This document shows, piece after piece, positions 1 to 5,710 of a stretch of 6,085 nucleotides of DNA. A program made the position numbers and the translations under genes. The notes under the pieces were generated by a model, which saw only the letters and a program-made list of their open reading frames with translations, searched no databases and was not told the origin of the DNA. Source of the DNA: Oscillospiraceae bacterium (GTDB lineage Bacteria; Bacillota; Clostridia; Oscillospirales; Oscillospiraceae); contig JAITGH010000152.1 in NCBI GenBank assembly GCA_031280855.1, positions 1-6,085 of the forward strand, read 5' to 3'. Numbering within the stretch: the stretch's first letter is position 1; each line of letters starts with the position of its first letter.

Positions 1-1355
1 GCGGCGTTACCGATCGCTTCGACGCGGTCGAGCAATTCCGCAGGGATCAGCCCGATTCCGCACGCGCTTGACGGGCGCATGAAGCTTCCGAACGCTCCGG
101 CGATCATCACGCGCTTCACGTCGGCGACTGAGACTCCAAGCCGATTGCGCATCATCTCAAACCCCGCCGCCATTGCGCCTTTGGCAAGCTGAAGTTCGCG
201 CACGTCCTTCGCGGTAATCGATACCGTATCAGTCAGATGGAACGCATTGCCGTCCAGTCGTCCCGTGTCGTCGACCAGTCCGACCCGCACGAGTTCCGAC
301 ACCAGATCGATCAACCCGGAACCGCAGACCCCGAGCGCCTCGCCGCCGCCGATTACGCTGTACTTGACGGTAATCGCGCCCGGCTCACCGGATAGCTCCA
401 CGTGATCGATTGCGCCCTCCGCGCCGCGCATTCCGCAGCTGATAAGCGCACCCTCGAACGCGGGTCCCGCCGCCGTAGAGCACGCGACGAGCCGATTCTT
501 GTCGCCCAGCACCATCTCGCCATTCGTGCCGATATCGACCAGCAGCGTCAGCTCGTCCGCAGAATCAATCGAGGACGCCAGCGACGCTCCGACGGTGTCC
601 GCGCCGACGAATCCCGCGATGTTCGGCAGTATGAGCAACTCCGCGTTCGGGCAGACCTCGCGGAATCCGAACTCTCGCGCCGCAAGAGTCTGCGGCTCCG
701 TAAGTTTCGCGTGATACGGCGCGAATGCGAGCGTCTCGACAGTCAGCCCCATGAACAGGTGGTGCATTGTGGTATTGCCGACGACAGTGATTAGCGCGAC
801 GTCTGCGGTAAGCCGCTTCGCCTTCACACAGCACTCGGACGCGAGAGCCGCGAGAGCTTCCCGAATATCGGACGTCAGTGCCTCCGCGCCGTTCTCCAGC
901 GCATAGTTGATACGCATGATAACGTCGCCGCCGTACTTTGTCTGCGGGTTGAGAATACTTGCGGTCGCAAGCTCCTCGCCGGACTTCAAATCGATGAGGT
1001 ACGAGGCGACGGTGGTAGTGCCGATGTCGTACGCCATGGCGAGCTTCCCGGTCAAGTCGCCGTCGAGCGGCGGGTCGAGGGTAACGTCGCGAGAGATTCC
1101 GCCCAGCAGGATCCGATGCCCGACAGCCTCATGCGATAGGACAACGACGCAGTCCTCGGTAACCTCGGTCTGACAGGCGAGCAGCTGACGCGCTCCGGCG
1201 GAGTCCCGAAGCGTGACGGTACACTTGCGGCACTGACCGCGCCCTCCGCATGGCGCGTCGATCATGATCCCCGCTTCCAGCGCGGTTTGCAGGATCGTCC
1301 AACGCGGCTTCGCCGCCGCGGTGATCTCCGACGGAAGGAATTTGACTTTGAACAC
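1..1355 (-). CDS. RACo-like corrinoid activation protein ([2Fe-2S] ferredoxin + ASKHA/DUF4445), 3' end cut by window
   Basis: The visible part is 451 codons, open throughout and running off base 1. The N-terminus is a plant-type [2Fe-2S] ferredoxin domain with cluster ligands Cys36, Cys42, Cys45 and Cys61 (C-x5-C-x2-C-x15-C). An ASKHA-fold ATPase domain of the DUF4445 family follows, with phosphate-loop motifs DIGTTT (110-115) and DIGTNGEM (274-281), plus NPQ (136-138), AGPAFEG (296-302), VCGSGLID (343-350), AGAFG (419-423) and GLIP (435-438). Known relatives use ATP to drive low-potential one-electron reduction of Co(II) corrinoid proteins back to Co(I), rescuing methyltransferase systems in the cytoplasm. 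The ferredoxin part joins the ASKHA part through only about 40 residues, so this is a short form; roughly 80-100 C-terminal residues are probably missing. The GTG start is chosen because AAGGAG lies 8 nt upstream and the product begins directly at the ferredoxin fold. It follows the DUF2284 gene by 88 nt and is probably cotranscribed with it. The corrinoid substrate cannot be told from this window. Confidence 0.93.
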   Translation of the reverse strand, partial: MFKVKFLPSEITAAAKPRWTILQTALEAGIMIDAPCGGRGQCRKCTVTLRDSAGARQLLACQTEVTEDCVVVLSHEAVGHRILLGGISRDVTLDPPLDGDLTGKLAMAYDIGTTTVASYLIDLKSGEELATASILNPQTKYGGDVIMRINYALENGAEALTSDIREALAALASECCVKAKRLTADVALITVVGNTTMHHLFMGLTVETLAFAPYHAKLTEPQTLAAREFGFREVCPNAELLILPNIAGFVGADTVGASLASSIDSADELTLLVDIGTNGEMVLGDKNRLVACSTAAGPAFEGALISCGMRGAEGAIDHVELSGEPGAITVKYSVIGGGEALGVCGSGLIDLVSELVRVGLVDDTGRLDGNAFHLTDTVSITAKDVRELQLAKGAMAAGFEMMRNRLGVSVADVKRVMIAGAFGSFMRPSSACGIGLIPAELLDRVEAIGNA

Positions 1356-1363
1356 AGGCGTGA

Positions 1364-1369
1364 CTCCTT
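1364..1369 (-). promoter_or_regulatory. Ribosome binding site that fixes the GTG start of the corrinoid activator
   Basis: On the minus strand this reads AAGGAG, 8 nt before GTG at 1355-1353. No ATG lies close by in the same frame, so this site decides the start. Confidence 0.85.
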
Positions 1370-1373
1370 CGTG

Positions 1374-1392
1374 AATAGGGAATAGGGAATAG
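1374..1392. repeat. Short tandem repeat, AATAGGG x 2.7
   Basis: Two full copies of AATAGGG (1374-1380, 1381-1387) and a partial third copy AATAG (1388-1392) lie in the gap between the DUF2284 and activator genes, just upstream of the activator's ribosome binding site. The repeat is probably prone to slippage. No function is evident. Confidence 0.85.
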
Positions 1393-1394
1393 TA

Positions 1395-1415
1395 GAACTC
1401 GAACCACGGGAGTTC
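1395..1415 (-). other. Small inverted repeat in the intergenic gap
   Basis: GAACTC (1395-1400) and GAGTTC (1410-1415) can form a 6-bp stem with a 9-nt loop in the mRNA between the DUF2284 and activator genes. The transcript has no U-run directly after it, so it does not look like a full terminator. It could at most be a processing or partial attenuation site. Confidence 0.4.
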
Positions 1416-1425
1416 CTCGTTCCTC
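1412..1425. repeat. Tandem duplication GTTCCTC x 2
   Basis: GTTCCTC occurs back to back at 1412-1418 and 1419-1425, in the same 88-bp gap that holds the AATAGGG repeat. The two repeats are unrelated in sequence. Together they make this spacer unusually repetitive for its size. Confidence 0.8.
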
Positions 1426-1443
1426 GCAACTGATTAGCGGCAA

Positions 1444-1980
1444 CTACTTAAACAAGTAGCAGCTGACGTAGGTGATGGTACTGCGGCCGTGGTAATAGGG
1501 GACTCCGTTGTCTTTGCAGACCTCGGCGATAAGCATACCGTACGCCTCCATGGAGCTTTGCTGCTCATCGGGGAAAAGGCAGGGCGAGTCGGGGTAGGTA
1601 CACTTAGGACACTTGTTGCAGCCACCGGCGCCGAGCGCGAGCATAGCGTCGCCCTTGTACGTCTCGCGCAGGTGAAGATAGAACTCGCGGAAATGCTCCC
1701 CGTGGAGTCTCGCGGTCTCCATCATGCCCTCGCCGTCGAACTCGTCCTCGAGTTGTCCGGTAGTCTGGACGACGACGCCGTGCGGGTAAGAGTGAACTCG
1801 AGCGGCGCACTCGTCAATCTCTCCGCAAGCGGGCGGGCAAACCCACGAGTGCCCGTAGGCTTTGCAGCGCTCACAGTCAGCGCGAACGGTAGTCTTACAG
1901 TCGATCCCGGCGGGGTCGATCGGTGCGGCAAGCGTGAAGCCGAAGTTCGAGGCCACGGAGACTATGGTATCGGTTGTCAT
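1444..1980 (-). CDS. DUF2284 cysteine-rich predicted metal-binding protein
   Basis: 178 residues, about the usual length for DUF2284 proteins. Two cysteine clusters are visible. The N-terminal one is C36-x2-C39-x8-C48-x3-C52, around the family signature YG-x-SW-x-CPP. The C-terminal one is C121-x2-C124-x2-C127-x6-C134, a ferredoxin-like spacing suited to an Fe-S cluster, followed by the SSMEAYG motif (142-148). There is no signal peptide or membrane segment, so it should be cytoplasmic. The molecular function of the family is unknown. It often appears beside corrinoid methyltransferase and activation genes, as here, where it is the first gene of the unit leading to the activator. An accessory role in electron supply or corrinoid handling is inference. 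The ATG start at 1980 is supported by AAGAAGGG 8 nt upstream and by a promoter about 80 nt upstream. Confidence 0.92.
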   Translation of the reverse strand: MTTDTIVSVASNFGFTLAAPIDPAGIDCKTTVRADCERCKAYGHSWVCPPACGEIDECAARVHSYPHGVVVQTTGQLEDEFDGEGMMETARLHGEHFREFYLHLRETYKGDAMLALGAGGCNKCPKCTYPDSPCLFPDEQQSSMEAYGMLIAEVCKDNGVPYYHGRSTITYVSCYLFK

Positions 1981-1988
1981 ATCGGGTG

Positions 1989-1996
1989 CCCTTCTT
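1989..1996 (-). promoter_or_regulatory. Ribosome binding site of the DUF2284 gene
   Basis: The minus strand reads AAGAAGGG, 8 nt before the ATG at 1980-1978. It is one base off the ideal AAGGAGG, so initiation is probably moderate. Confidence 0.65.
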
Positions 1997-2031
1997 TAAT
2001 ATGTAGTAGATGAGTCGTGAGAGCCGGGCGC

Positions 2032-2052
2032 GGGATAGGCGTACCTATACCC
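2032..2052. promoter_or_regulatory. Inverted repeat at the transcription start of the DUF2284-activator unit
   Basis: GGG-ATAGG (2032-2039) pairs with CCTAT-(A)-CCC (2044-2052) around a 4-nt CGTA loop: 8 bp with one bulged base. It begins about 7 nt downstream of the minus-strand -10 box, at or near the expected transcript 5' end. It could be a repressor operator or a 5' stem that protects the mRNA. The sequence alone cannot decide. Confidence 0.5.
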
Positions 2053-2058
2053 GTCACG

Positions 2059-2087
2059 ATTATACACTAAATGCAAGCAAAAGTAAA
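2059..2087 (-). promoter_or_regulatory. Sigma-A-type promoter for the DUF2284-activator unit
   Basis: On the minus strand a perfect -10 TATAAT (2059-2064) lies 17 bp from TTTACT (2082-2087), a 4-of-6 match to the -35 consensus. Transcription should start near 2052, giving a leader of about 70 nt. The promoter is back to back with the permease promoter, with the two -35 elements about 35 bp apart, so regulation of the two units could be linked. Confidence 0.75.
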
Positions 2088-2122
2088 GAGGAAAAAAAAT
2101 TTGCAAAAAGTTAAAAATGTTC

Positions 2123-2150
2123 TTGACAAATTTGTAAAGTGTGTTATACT
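2123..2150 (+). promoter_or_regulatory. Sigma-A-type promoter for the permease operon
   Basis: A perfect -35 TTGACA (2123-2128) is followed after 16 bp by TATACT (2145-2150). It lies in an AT-rich stretch (about 2060-2160) that contrasts with the GC-rich coding DNA on either side. The expected start is near 2157, leaving an untranslated leader of about 155 nt, long enough to hold regulatory structure. Confidence 0.8.
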
Positions 2151-2162
2151 TATGAGCATATC

Positions 2163-2179
2163 GCACATGAAGTTTGTGC
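2163..2179. promoter_or_regulatory. Inverted repeat just after the permease promoter, possible operator
   Basis: GCACA (2163-2167) and TGTGC (2175-2179) form a perfect 5-bp dyad with a 7-nt spacer, about 13 bp downstream of the -10 box. The position suits a repressor operator, as is common for sugar transport operons, but no regulator gene is in view. It could also be a short 5' hairpin in the transcript. Confidence 0.4.
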
Positions 2180-2207
2180 AAAATGTCAATAAACGGGGGC
2201 GGGGGCG

Positions 2208-2275
2208 ACGATCCGCTACATAAACCGACAAGGCTTGAGTCCCGGGAACTCGGCAAAGCCCGGGATACGGATCGT
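2208..2275 (+). ncRNA. Structured 5' leader of the permease operon, candidate cis-regulatory RNA of unrecognised class
   Basis: ACGATCCG (2208-2215) pairs perfectly with CGGATCGT (2268-2275), closing a 52-nt loop. Inside, TCCCGGG (2240-2246) pairs with CCCGGGA (2259-2265) around a 12-nt loop. Loop bases TCGG (2250-2253) can pair with CCGA (2225-2228), giving a pseudoknot. A competing fold exists: GGCTT (2232-2236) with AAGCC (2256-2260), together with GAGT (2237-2240) and ACTC (2248-2251). The outer stem ends 22 nt before the ribosome binding site. No intrinsic terminator follows, so any control would more likely act on translation or RNA stability. I could not match it to a riboswitch class I know. 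Structure is seen by pairing only; a regulatory role is inference. Confidence 0.5.
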
Positions 2276-2297
2276 GAGGTTGTTGCTCCCAAATCCT

Positions 2298-2304
2298 AAG
2301 GAGG
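2298..2304 (+). promoter_or_regulatory. Ribosome binding site that fixes the first permease start at ATG 2312
   Basis: AAGGAGG lies 7 nt before ATG 2312. A TTG at 2306 in the same frame is only 1 nt from it and is rejected as a start. AATCC (2292-2296) and GGATT (2303-2307) can form a 5-bp hairpin that takes in part of this site, which would reduce ribosome access when formed. Confidence 0.85.
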
Positions 2305-2311
2305 ATTGCTT

Positions 2312-3226
2312 ATGCGTCTCAGCGATATCAAGAAAGACTGGCTGCGGAATAAGTCGGTCTACTTCCTGGCACTGCCGATGCTAGTCTACTTCTTCATCTT
2401 CAACTATCTTCCGATCGGCGGCATTATGCTCGCGTTCGAGGACTACACGGCTAGAGGCGGAACGTTGGGAAGCGAGTGGATCGGGATCAAGAACTTCATC
2501 ACGTTCTTCTCGACGTACTATTTCCCGCGTCTGATGAGGAACACGATCCTGATCAGCCTACAGAACATGGTGGTGAACTTCCCGGCTCCGATCATCCTCG
2601 CGCTGCTGCTGAACGAGATGGAGAACCAGATCTTCAAGAAGACAGTGCAGACGATGAGCTACATGCCGTTCTTCGTTTCGACCGTCGTCATCTGCGGAAT
2701 CATCCAAGATTTCGTAGGTATGAACGGACCGATTACGACCGCGCTGGTAAGCCTTGGAGTTCTGCCGAAGGCGCAGGATCTGCTGTCGCTGAAGCCGTTC
2801 TTCGTCCCGATTCTGGTGGTCAGCAACGTCTGGCAAGGTATGGGGTACGGATCCATCATCTTCCTTGCGGTGCTGTCAAGCGTTGATCAGGAACTGTACG
2901 AGGCCGCGAAGATCGACGGAGCCGGGCGCTGGAAACAGACGCTTCACATCACGATCCCGGGTATTCGTACGATGATCATGATGATGCTGATCATGCAGGT
3001 CTCATCGCTGTTGAACGTTGCGATGGATAAGATCATCCTGCTGTACCGCCCGACAACTTACGAGGTCGCGGACGTTATCATGTCGTTCGTCTATCGGCGC
3101 GGACTGATGGAGGGTGCGTACGGGTTCTCGACCGCCGTGCAGATCTTCAACTCGATCGTCAGTATGCTGCTGTTGATCATCGCGAATGCGACGAGCCGCA
3201 AGTACTCCGAATTCAGCTTGTTCTAA
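2312..3226 (+). CDS. lplB: LplB-family CUT1 ABC transporter permease (oligosaccharide uptake)
   Basis: 304 residues, normal for the family. It is an inner-membrane channel subunit of a binding-protein-dependent carbohydrate importer (COG4209, LplB type). About six hydrophobic segments are visible, near 14-40, 78-100, 117-135, 163-190, 219-236 and 272-292. The cytoplasmic EAA loop that docks the ATPase is intact: E197-A-A, G203, I213 and P216. The C-terminal SRKYSEFSLF is typical of LplB. It would form a heterodimer with the next gene's product. The substrate is unknown; relatives carry complex or plant/host-derived oligosaccharides. The next gene begins 33 nt downstream without a terminator, so the two form an operon. 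No ATPase gene is present, which is normal for this family because a shared MsmX-like ATPase usually energises it. The symbol is a family-level name. Confidence 0.93.
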   Translation: MRLSDIKKDWLRNKSVYFLALPMLVYFFIFNYLPIGGIMLAFEDYTARGGTLGSEWIGIKNFITFFSTYYFPRLMRNTILISLQNMVVNFPAPIILALLLNEMENQIFKKTVQTMSYMPFFVSTVVICGIIQDFVGMNGPITTALVSLGVLPKAQDLLSLKPFFVPILVVSNVWQGMGYGSIIFLAVLSSVDQELYEAAKIDGAGRWKQTLHITIPGIRTMIMMMLIMQVSSLLNVAMDKIILLYRPTTYEVADVIMSFVYRRGLMEGAYGFSTAVQIFNSIVSMLLLIIANATSRKYSEFSLF

Positions 3227-3244
3227 GCTTACAAAATCTACCAC

Positions 3245-3251
3245 AAGGAGG
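3245..3251 (+). promoter_or_regulatory. Ribosome binding site of the second permease
   Basis: AAGGAGG lies 8 nt before ATG 3260. Its strength matches that of the first permease gene, as expected for two subunits made in equal amounts. Confidence 0.85.
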
Positions 3252-3259
3252 CAATAATC

Positions 3260-4243
3260 ATGGGAAACCGAGCAGACATGCTGAACAACCTGGATGAGTC
3301 AGCGATCTCTAAGAAGCGGAATGAAAAGAACAACGCGATAAAGGACACGCCGGCGCGGGTTGGATTTAAGGTCTTCAACTACATCTTCTTGACGCTGTTG
3401 GGCATACTGTGTCTGATACCGCTATGGCATCTTCTGATGCTCTCGTTTAGCAATCCGAACCTTGCGGTCAAGGCGAACGGCGTGGTTCTATGGCCGCTTA
3501 GCGGCGTTAACGCATCAACGCAGGAGGCAATGTCCGCAACGCTTGGAGGCTATCAGATCGTCTTCAAGAACAGCGCGCTGATTCGCGGATACGCGAACAC
3601 GATCTTCTACGTTGGAGCCGGATGTATACTCAGCGTCATCTGCGCGTCGATCGGCGCGTACTGTATCTCTCGCCGCACGATCTTCGGATCGTATTTGCTG
3701 ATCATCATGATGCTCAGCATGTTCTTCAACGGCGGAATGATCCCGACATACATGGTTAACAAGGCGCTGGGGCTGGTTAACACTCGCTGGGTAATCGTGC
3801 TTACCGGTATGCTTAGCGTATTCAACATTATCATCTTGCAGATGGCGTTCCGAAACTTGCCGGACGGGCTGGAGGAATCCGCTCAGCTTGACGGCGCGGG
3901 TCACTTCACGATGCTGTTCAAAATCTCGCTTCCGCTGATCAAGGCGAGCATCGCGGTAATCACGCTCATGTACGCGATCCAGAAGTGGAACGACTACATG
4001 ACCGCGCAGATCTACATACGGAACTCGAAGCTGTACCCGCTGCAGATTATCTTGCGTCAGATCCTGCTGGATGCGCAAGCTCCGGAAGGCGTTGACATCA
4101 GCACGATGGAGTCTCAGGGCAATATGCAGGAATTGGTAAAATACTGTACGACGATCGTCGGCACGGTTCCGTTGCTTTGCTTCTATCCGTTTATCCAGAA
4201 GTACTTTGTAAAGGGCATCATGATTGGCTCGATGAAGGGCTAA
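3260..4243 (+). CDS. ytcP: YtcP-family CUT1 ABC transporter permease (oligosaccharide uptake)
   Basis: 327 residues. It is the second channel subunit, of the type that accompanies LplB proteins. Hydrophobic segments lie near 38-62, 113-135, 143-163, 177-196, 226-241 and 295-316. The EAA loop is present as E206-S-A, G212, I222 and P225, with Ser in place of the second residue, which is a common variation. The C-terminus FVKGIMIGSMKG is a hallmark of this subfamily. The N-terminus has about 35 extra charged residues (many Lys, Asn, Asp) before the first membrane segment, somewhat longer than usual. It pairs with the upstream LplB product. The gene ends 14 nt before a strong terminator, so the usual solute-binding lipoprotein gene is not in this operon. 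The symbol is a family-level name. Confidence 0.93.
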   Translation: MGNRADMLNNLDESAISKKRNEKNNAIKDTPARVGFKVFNYIFLTLLGILCLIPLWHLLMLSFSNPNLAVKANGVVLWPLSGVNASTQEAMSATLGGYQIVFKNSALIRGYANTIFYVGAGCILSVICASIGAYCISRRTIFGSYLLIIMMLSMFFNGGMIPTYMVNKALGLVNTRWVIVLTGMLSVFNIIILQMAFRNLPDGLEESAQLDGAGHFTMLFKISLPLIKASIAVITLMYAIQKWNDYMTAQIYIRNSKLYPLQIILRQILLDAQAPEGVDISTMESQGNMQELVKYCTTIVGTVPLLCFYPFIQKYFVKGIMIGSMKG

Positions 4244-4257
4244 TGCGTTAGAGTTTG

Positions 4258-4299
4258 AATCTACCCGGCGAGAGAGCTCGCCGGGTAGATTTGTGTTTT
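4258..4299 (+). terminator. Strong intrinsic terminator of the permease operon, between convergent genes
   Basis: A perfect 15-bp stem (4258-4272 with 4277-4291, core CTACCCGGCGAG) carries a 4-nt AGAG loop and is followed on the plus strand by the T-rich tail TTGTGTTTT (4291-4299). It starts 14 nt after the second permease stop. On the minus strand it lies just after the AAA+ ATPase stop and could also terminate that gene, but the U-run there is poor, so termination in that direction should be weaker. Confidence 0.92.
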
Positions 4300-5710
4300 A
4301 CGTAGAGTAACTCTCGCGTTCCAGCGCGTCGATGGCGGATTGGAGCTGTTTACCGCGCTCGTGGAACAGGAGGCTTTTGTTATGGCGGAAGTAAGCGGGG
4401 CAACCGTGAGCAGAGATGAAGCGAGCGGCGCGTTTGGTGACGGTTAGCTCCGAGACTAGGATTACCATTTCTTGGCTGTCGCCGAAGGCGGTCTCGAAGA
4501 ATGCGAACACGTTTTCGAGTGCGGCAGAGACTTCCGCGATCGCGAGCGATGACTCGCTTGCCGGGTTAGCGGCAGAGTCGCCGGTTGCGGAGTCGAGCGC
4601 GGTGAGGGCGTGTAACCTCGCTCTCAAATCATCGTGTGAAAGTCCGAACGAAAGGCGAGCCGCGTCGAGTTCCTTGCGCAGTTGCTGTGCGGTCACTCCG
4701 GAGCGTACGAGCTTCTCTGAAGCCTCGAGCATTGCGGAACGCTTCATGCGCTCGGTGAGTGCGTCGAGCAGCAGGCCGATCAGGCTTAACCGTTCATCGA
4801 AGCTTGCGGCTTGAGCGCGGGCGCGGATCTCCGTCGGAGCGGTGCCGTCGAGGATTCGCTCGATCTGATAGTCGGAGCGGTACTTCCCGAACAAGTCATA
4901 GTACAAAGCGAAGTTGCGAGCGATCTCCGGGTGCTGGAGGTACTGCGCGATCAGCCGTGCGTCCGCGTTTATGCCGACGCGCTCGTAGAGGTGCAGCATG
5001 TCCGACAGATCCGACCAGCCGCGAGCGGTTACGAACCGCTTCCCTGCGACGGTGGACTCCACGTTATAGAAGTCGGAGGGCTTCGCGCTAAGGTAGGTAA
5101 GAATCGCGGGGTGGACGCCGGACTCGCCTGCGTATTCTTTCCACGCGTCATAGTCCGGCTCGACGTCGACTCGTTTCAGGCGATCCCATGTGACGATGTC
5201 AAACTCCCGCACGGAACGGTTGTACTCCGGCGGGTTACCGGCGGTCACGACGATCCAGCCGGGCGGAACGCGGTGACGTCCGAACACCTTGTACTGCAAG
5301 AATTGCAGCATCGCGGGCGCGAGAGTCTCCGAGACGCAGTTGATTTCGTCAAGGAACAGTATGCCCTCACGCAGTCCGGTCGCTTCCATAAGATCGTAGA
5401 CGCTTGCGATGATCTCGCTCATCGTATATTCCGAGACTTGATAGTCCGCGCCGCCGTAGTTCTTCGACGTGATGAACGGTAAGCCGAGCGCGCTTTGCCG
5501 AGTGTGGTGCGTCATGGAGTAGCTAAGCAGTCCGACGTTCAGTTCCTGCGCGATTTGCTCCATTATCGCAGTCTTGCCGATTCCGGGCGCACCGATTAGG
5601 AACACGGGGCGCTGACGCTCGATCGGGATGACGTAGCCGCCGAACTCGTCCTTCGTGAAATACGCGCTCATCGCGTTCTTGATCTGTTGCTTCGCGTCCT
5701 TGATGGTCAT
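4298..5710 (-). CDS. MoxR-type AAA+ ATPase
   Basis: 470 residues. AAA+ motifs in order: Walker A GAPGIGKT (40-47), Walker B ILFLDE (117-122), sensor 1 at Asn159 in TAGNP, a WDRLKR segment (175-180) with the likely arginine finger, and sensor 2 in TARGW (Arg230). This set is typical of MoxR-like chaperone ATPases. Residues 300-370 are helical and charged. Residues 372-390 are a Ser/Ala/Asp-rich low-complexity linker, followed by a compact C-terminal region (391-470). MoxR proteins usually act with a VWA-domain protein to remodel or insert metals into client proteins. No VWA gene lies next to it: it ends at the convergent terminator, and the neighbour upstream is divergent. Its client is therefore unknown. 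The ATG at 5710 has GGAGG 5 nt upstream. It appears to be transcribed alone from the consensus promoter at 5853-5881. No membrane segment is seen. Confidence 0.92.
   Translation of the reverse strand: MTIKDAKQQIKNAMSAYFTKDEFGGYVIPIERQRPVFLIGAPGIGKTAIMEQIAQELNVGLLSYSMTHHTRQSALGLPFITSKNYGGADYQVSEYTMSEIIASVYDLMEATGLREGILFLDEINCVSETLAPAMLQFLQYKVFGRHRVPPGWIVVTAGNPPEYNRSVREFDIVTWDRLKRVDVEPDYDAWKEYAGESGVHPAILTYLSAKPSDFYNVESTVAGKRFVTARGWSDLSDMLHLYERVGINADARLIAQYLQHPEIARNFALYYDLFGKYRSDYQIERILDGTAPTEIRARAQAASFDERLSLIGLLLDALTERMKRSAMLEASEKLVRSGVTAQQLRKELDAARLSFGLSHDDLRARLHALTALDSATGDSAANPASESSLAIAEVSAALENVFAFFETAFGDSQEMVILVSELTVTKRAARFISAHGCPAYFRHNKSLLFHERGKQLQSAIDALERESYST

Noticed and set aside
1395..1407. 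A GGTTCGAGTTC string (minus strand) resembling a tRNA T-loop
   Set aside because: No acceptor, D or anticodon arms can be built around it. It is a chance match to a short common word.
1489..2013. A 174-codon open frame on the plus strand
   Set aside because: It lies antisense across the DUF2284 gene, has no family resemblance and no ribosome binding site, and is explained by GC-rich codon use on the other strand.
2195..2207. G-rich repeat GGGGGCGGGGGCG as a possible G-quadruplex
   Set aside because: Only two G-runs are present; four are needed for an intramolecular quadruplex.
2245..2268. Similarity of GGCAAAGCC-CGGG to the GEMM (c-di-GMP-I) riboswitch core
   Set aside because: The required upstream GGCAAACC/GAAA tetraloop-receptor arrangement and the second arm are not present, so the resemblance is limited to a short string.
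1996..2292. A 98-codon minus-strand open frame across the promoter region
   Set aside because: It runs through both promoters and the structured leader, has no recognisable protein features and has no ribosome binding site in place.
2306..2311. TTG at 2306 as the start of the first permease
   Set aside because: It is only 1 nt from the AAGGAGG, too close for initiation. ATG 2312 has proper spacing.
3515..4078. A 187-codon open frame on the minus strand
   Set aside because: It is antisense to the second permease, with composition typical of a shadow frame (rich in Arg, Asp, His, Gln) and no domain.
4811..5482. A 223-codon open frame on the plus strand
   Set aside because: It is fully inside the AAA+ ATPase gene on the opposite strand, whose motifs are unmistakable. 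There is no promoter or ribosome binding site for it.
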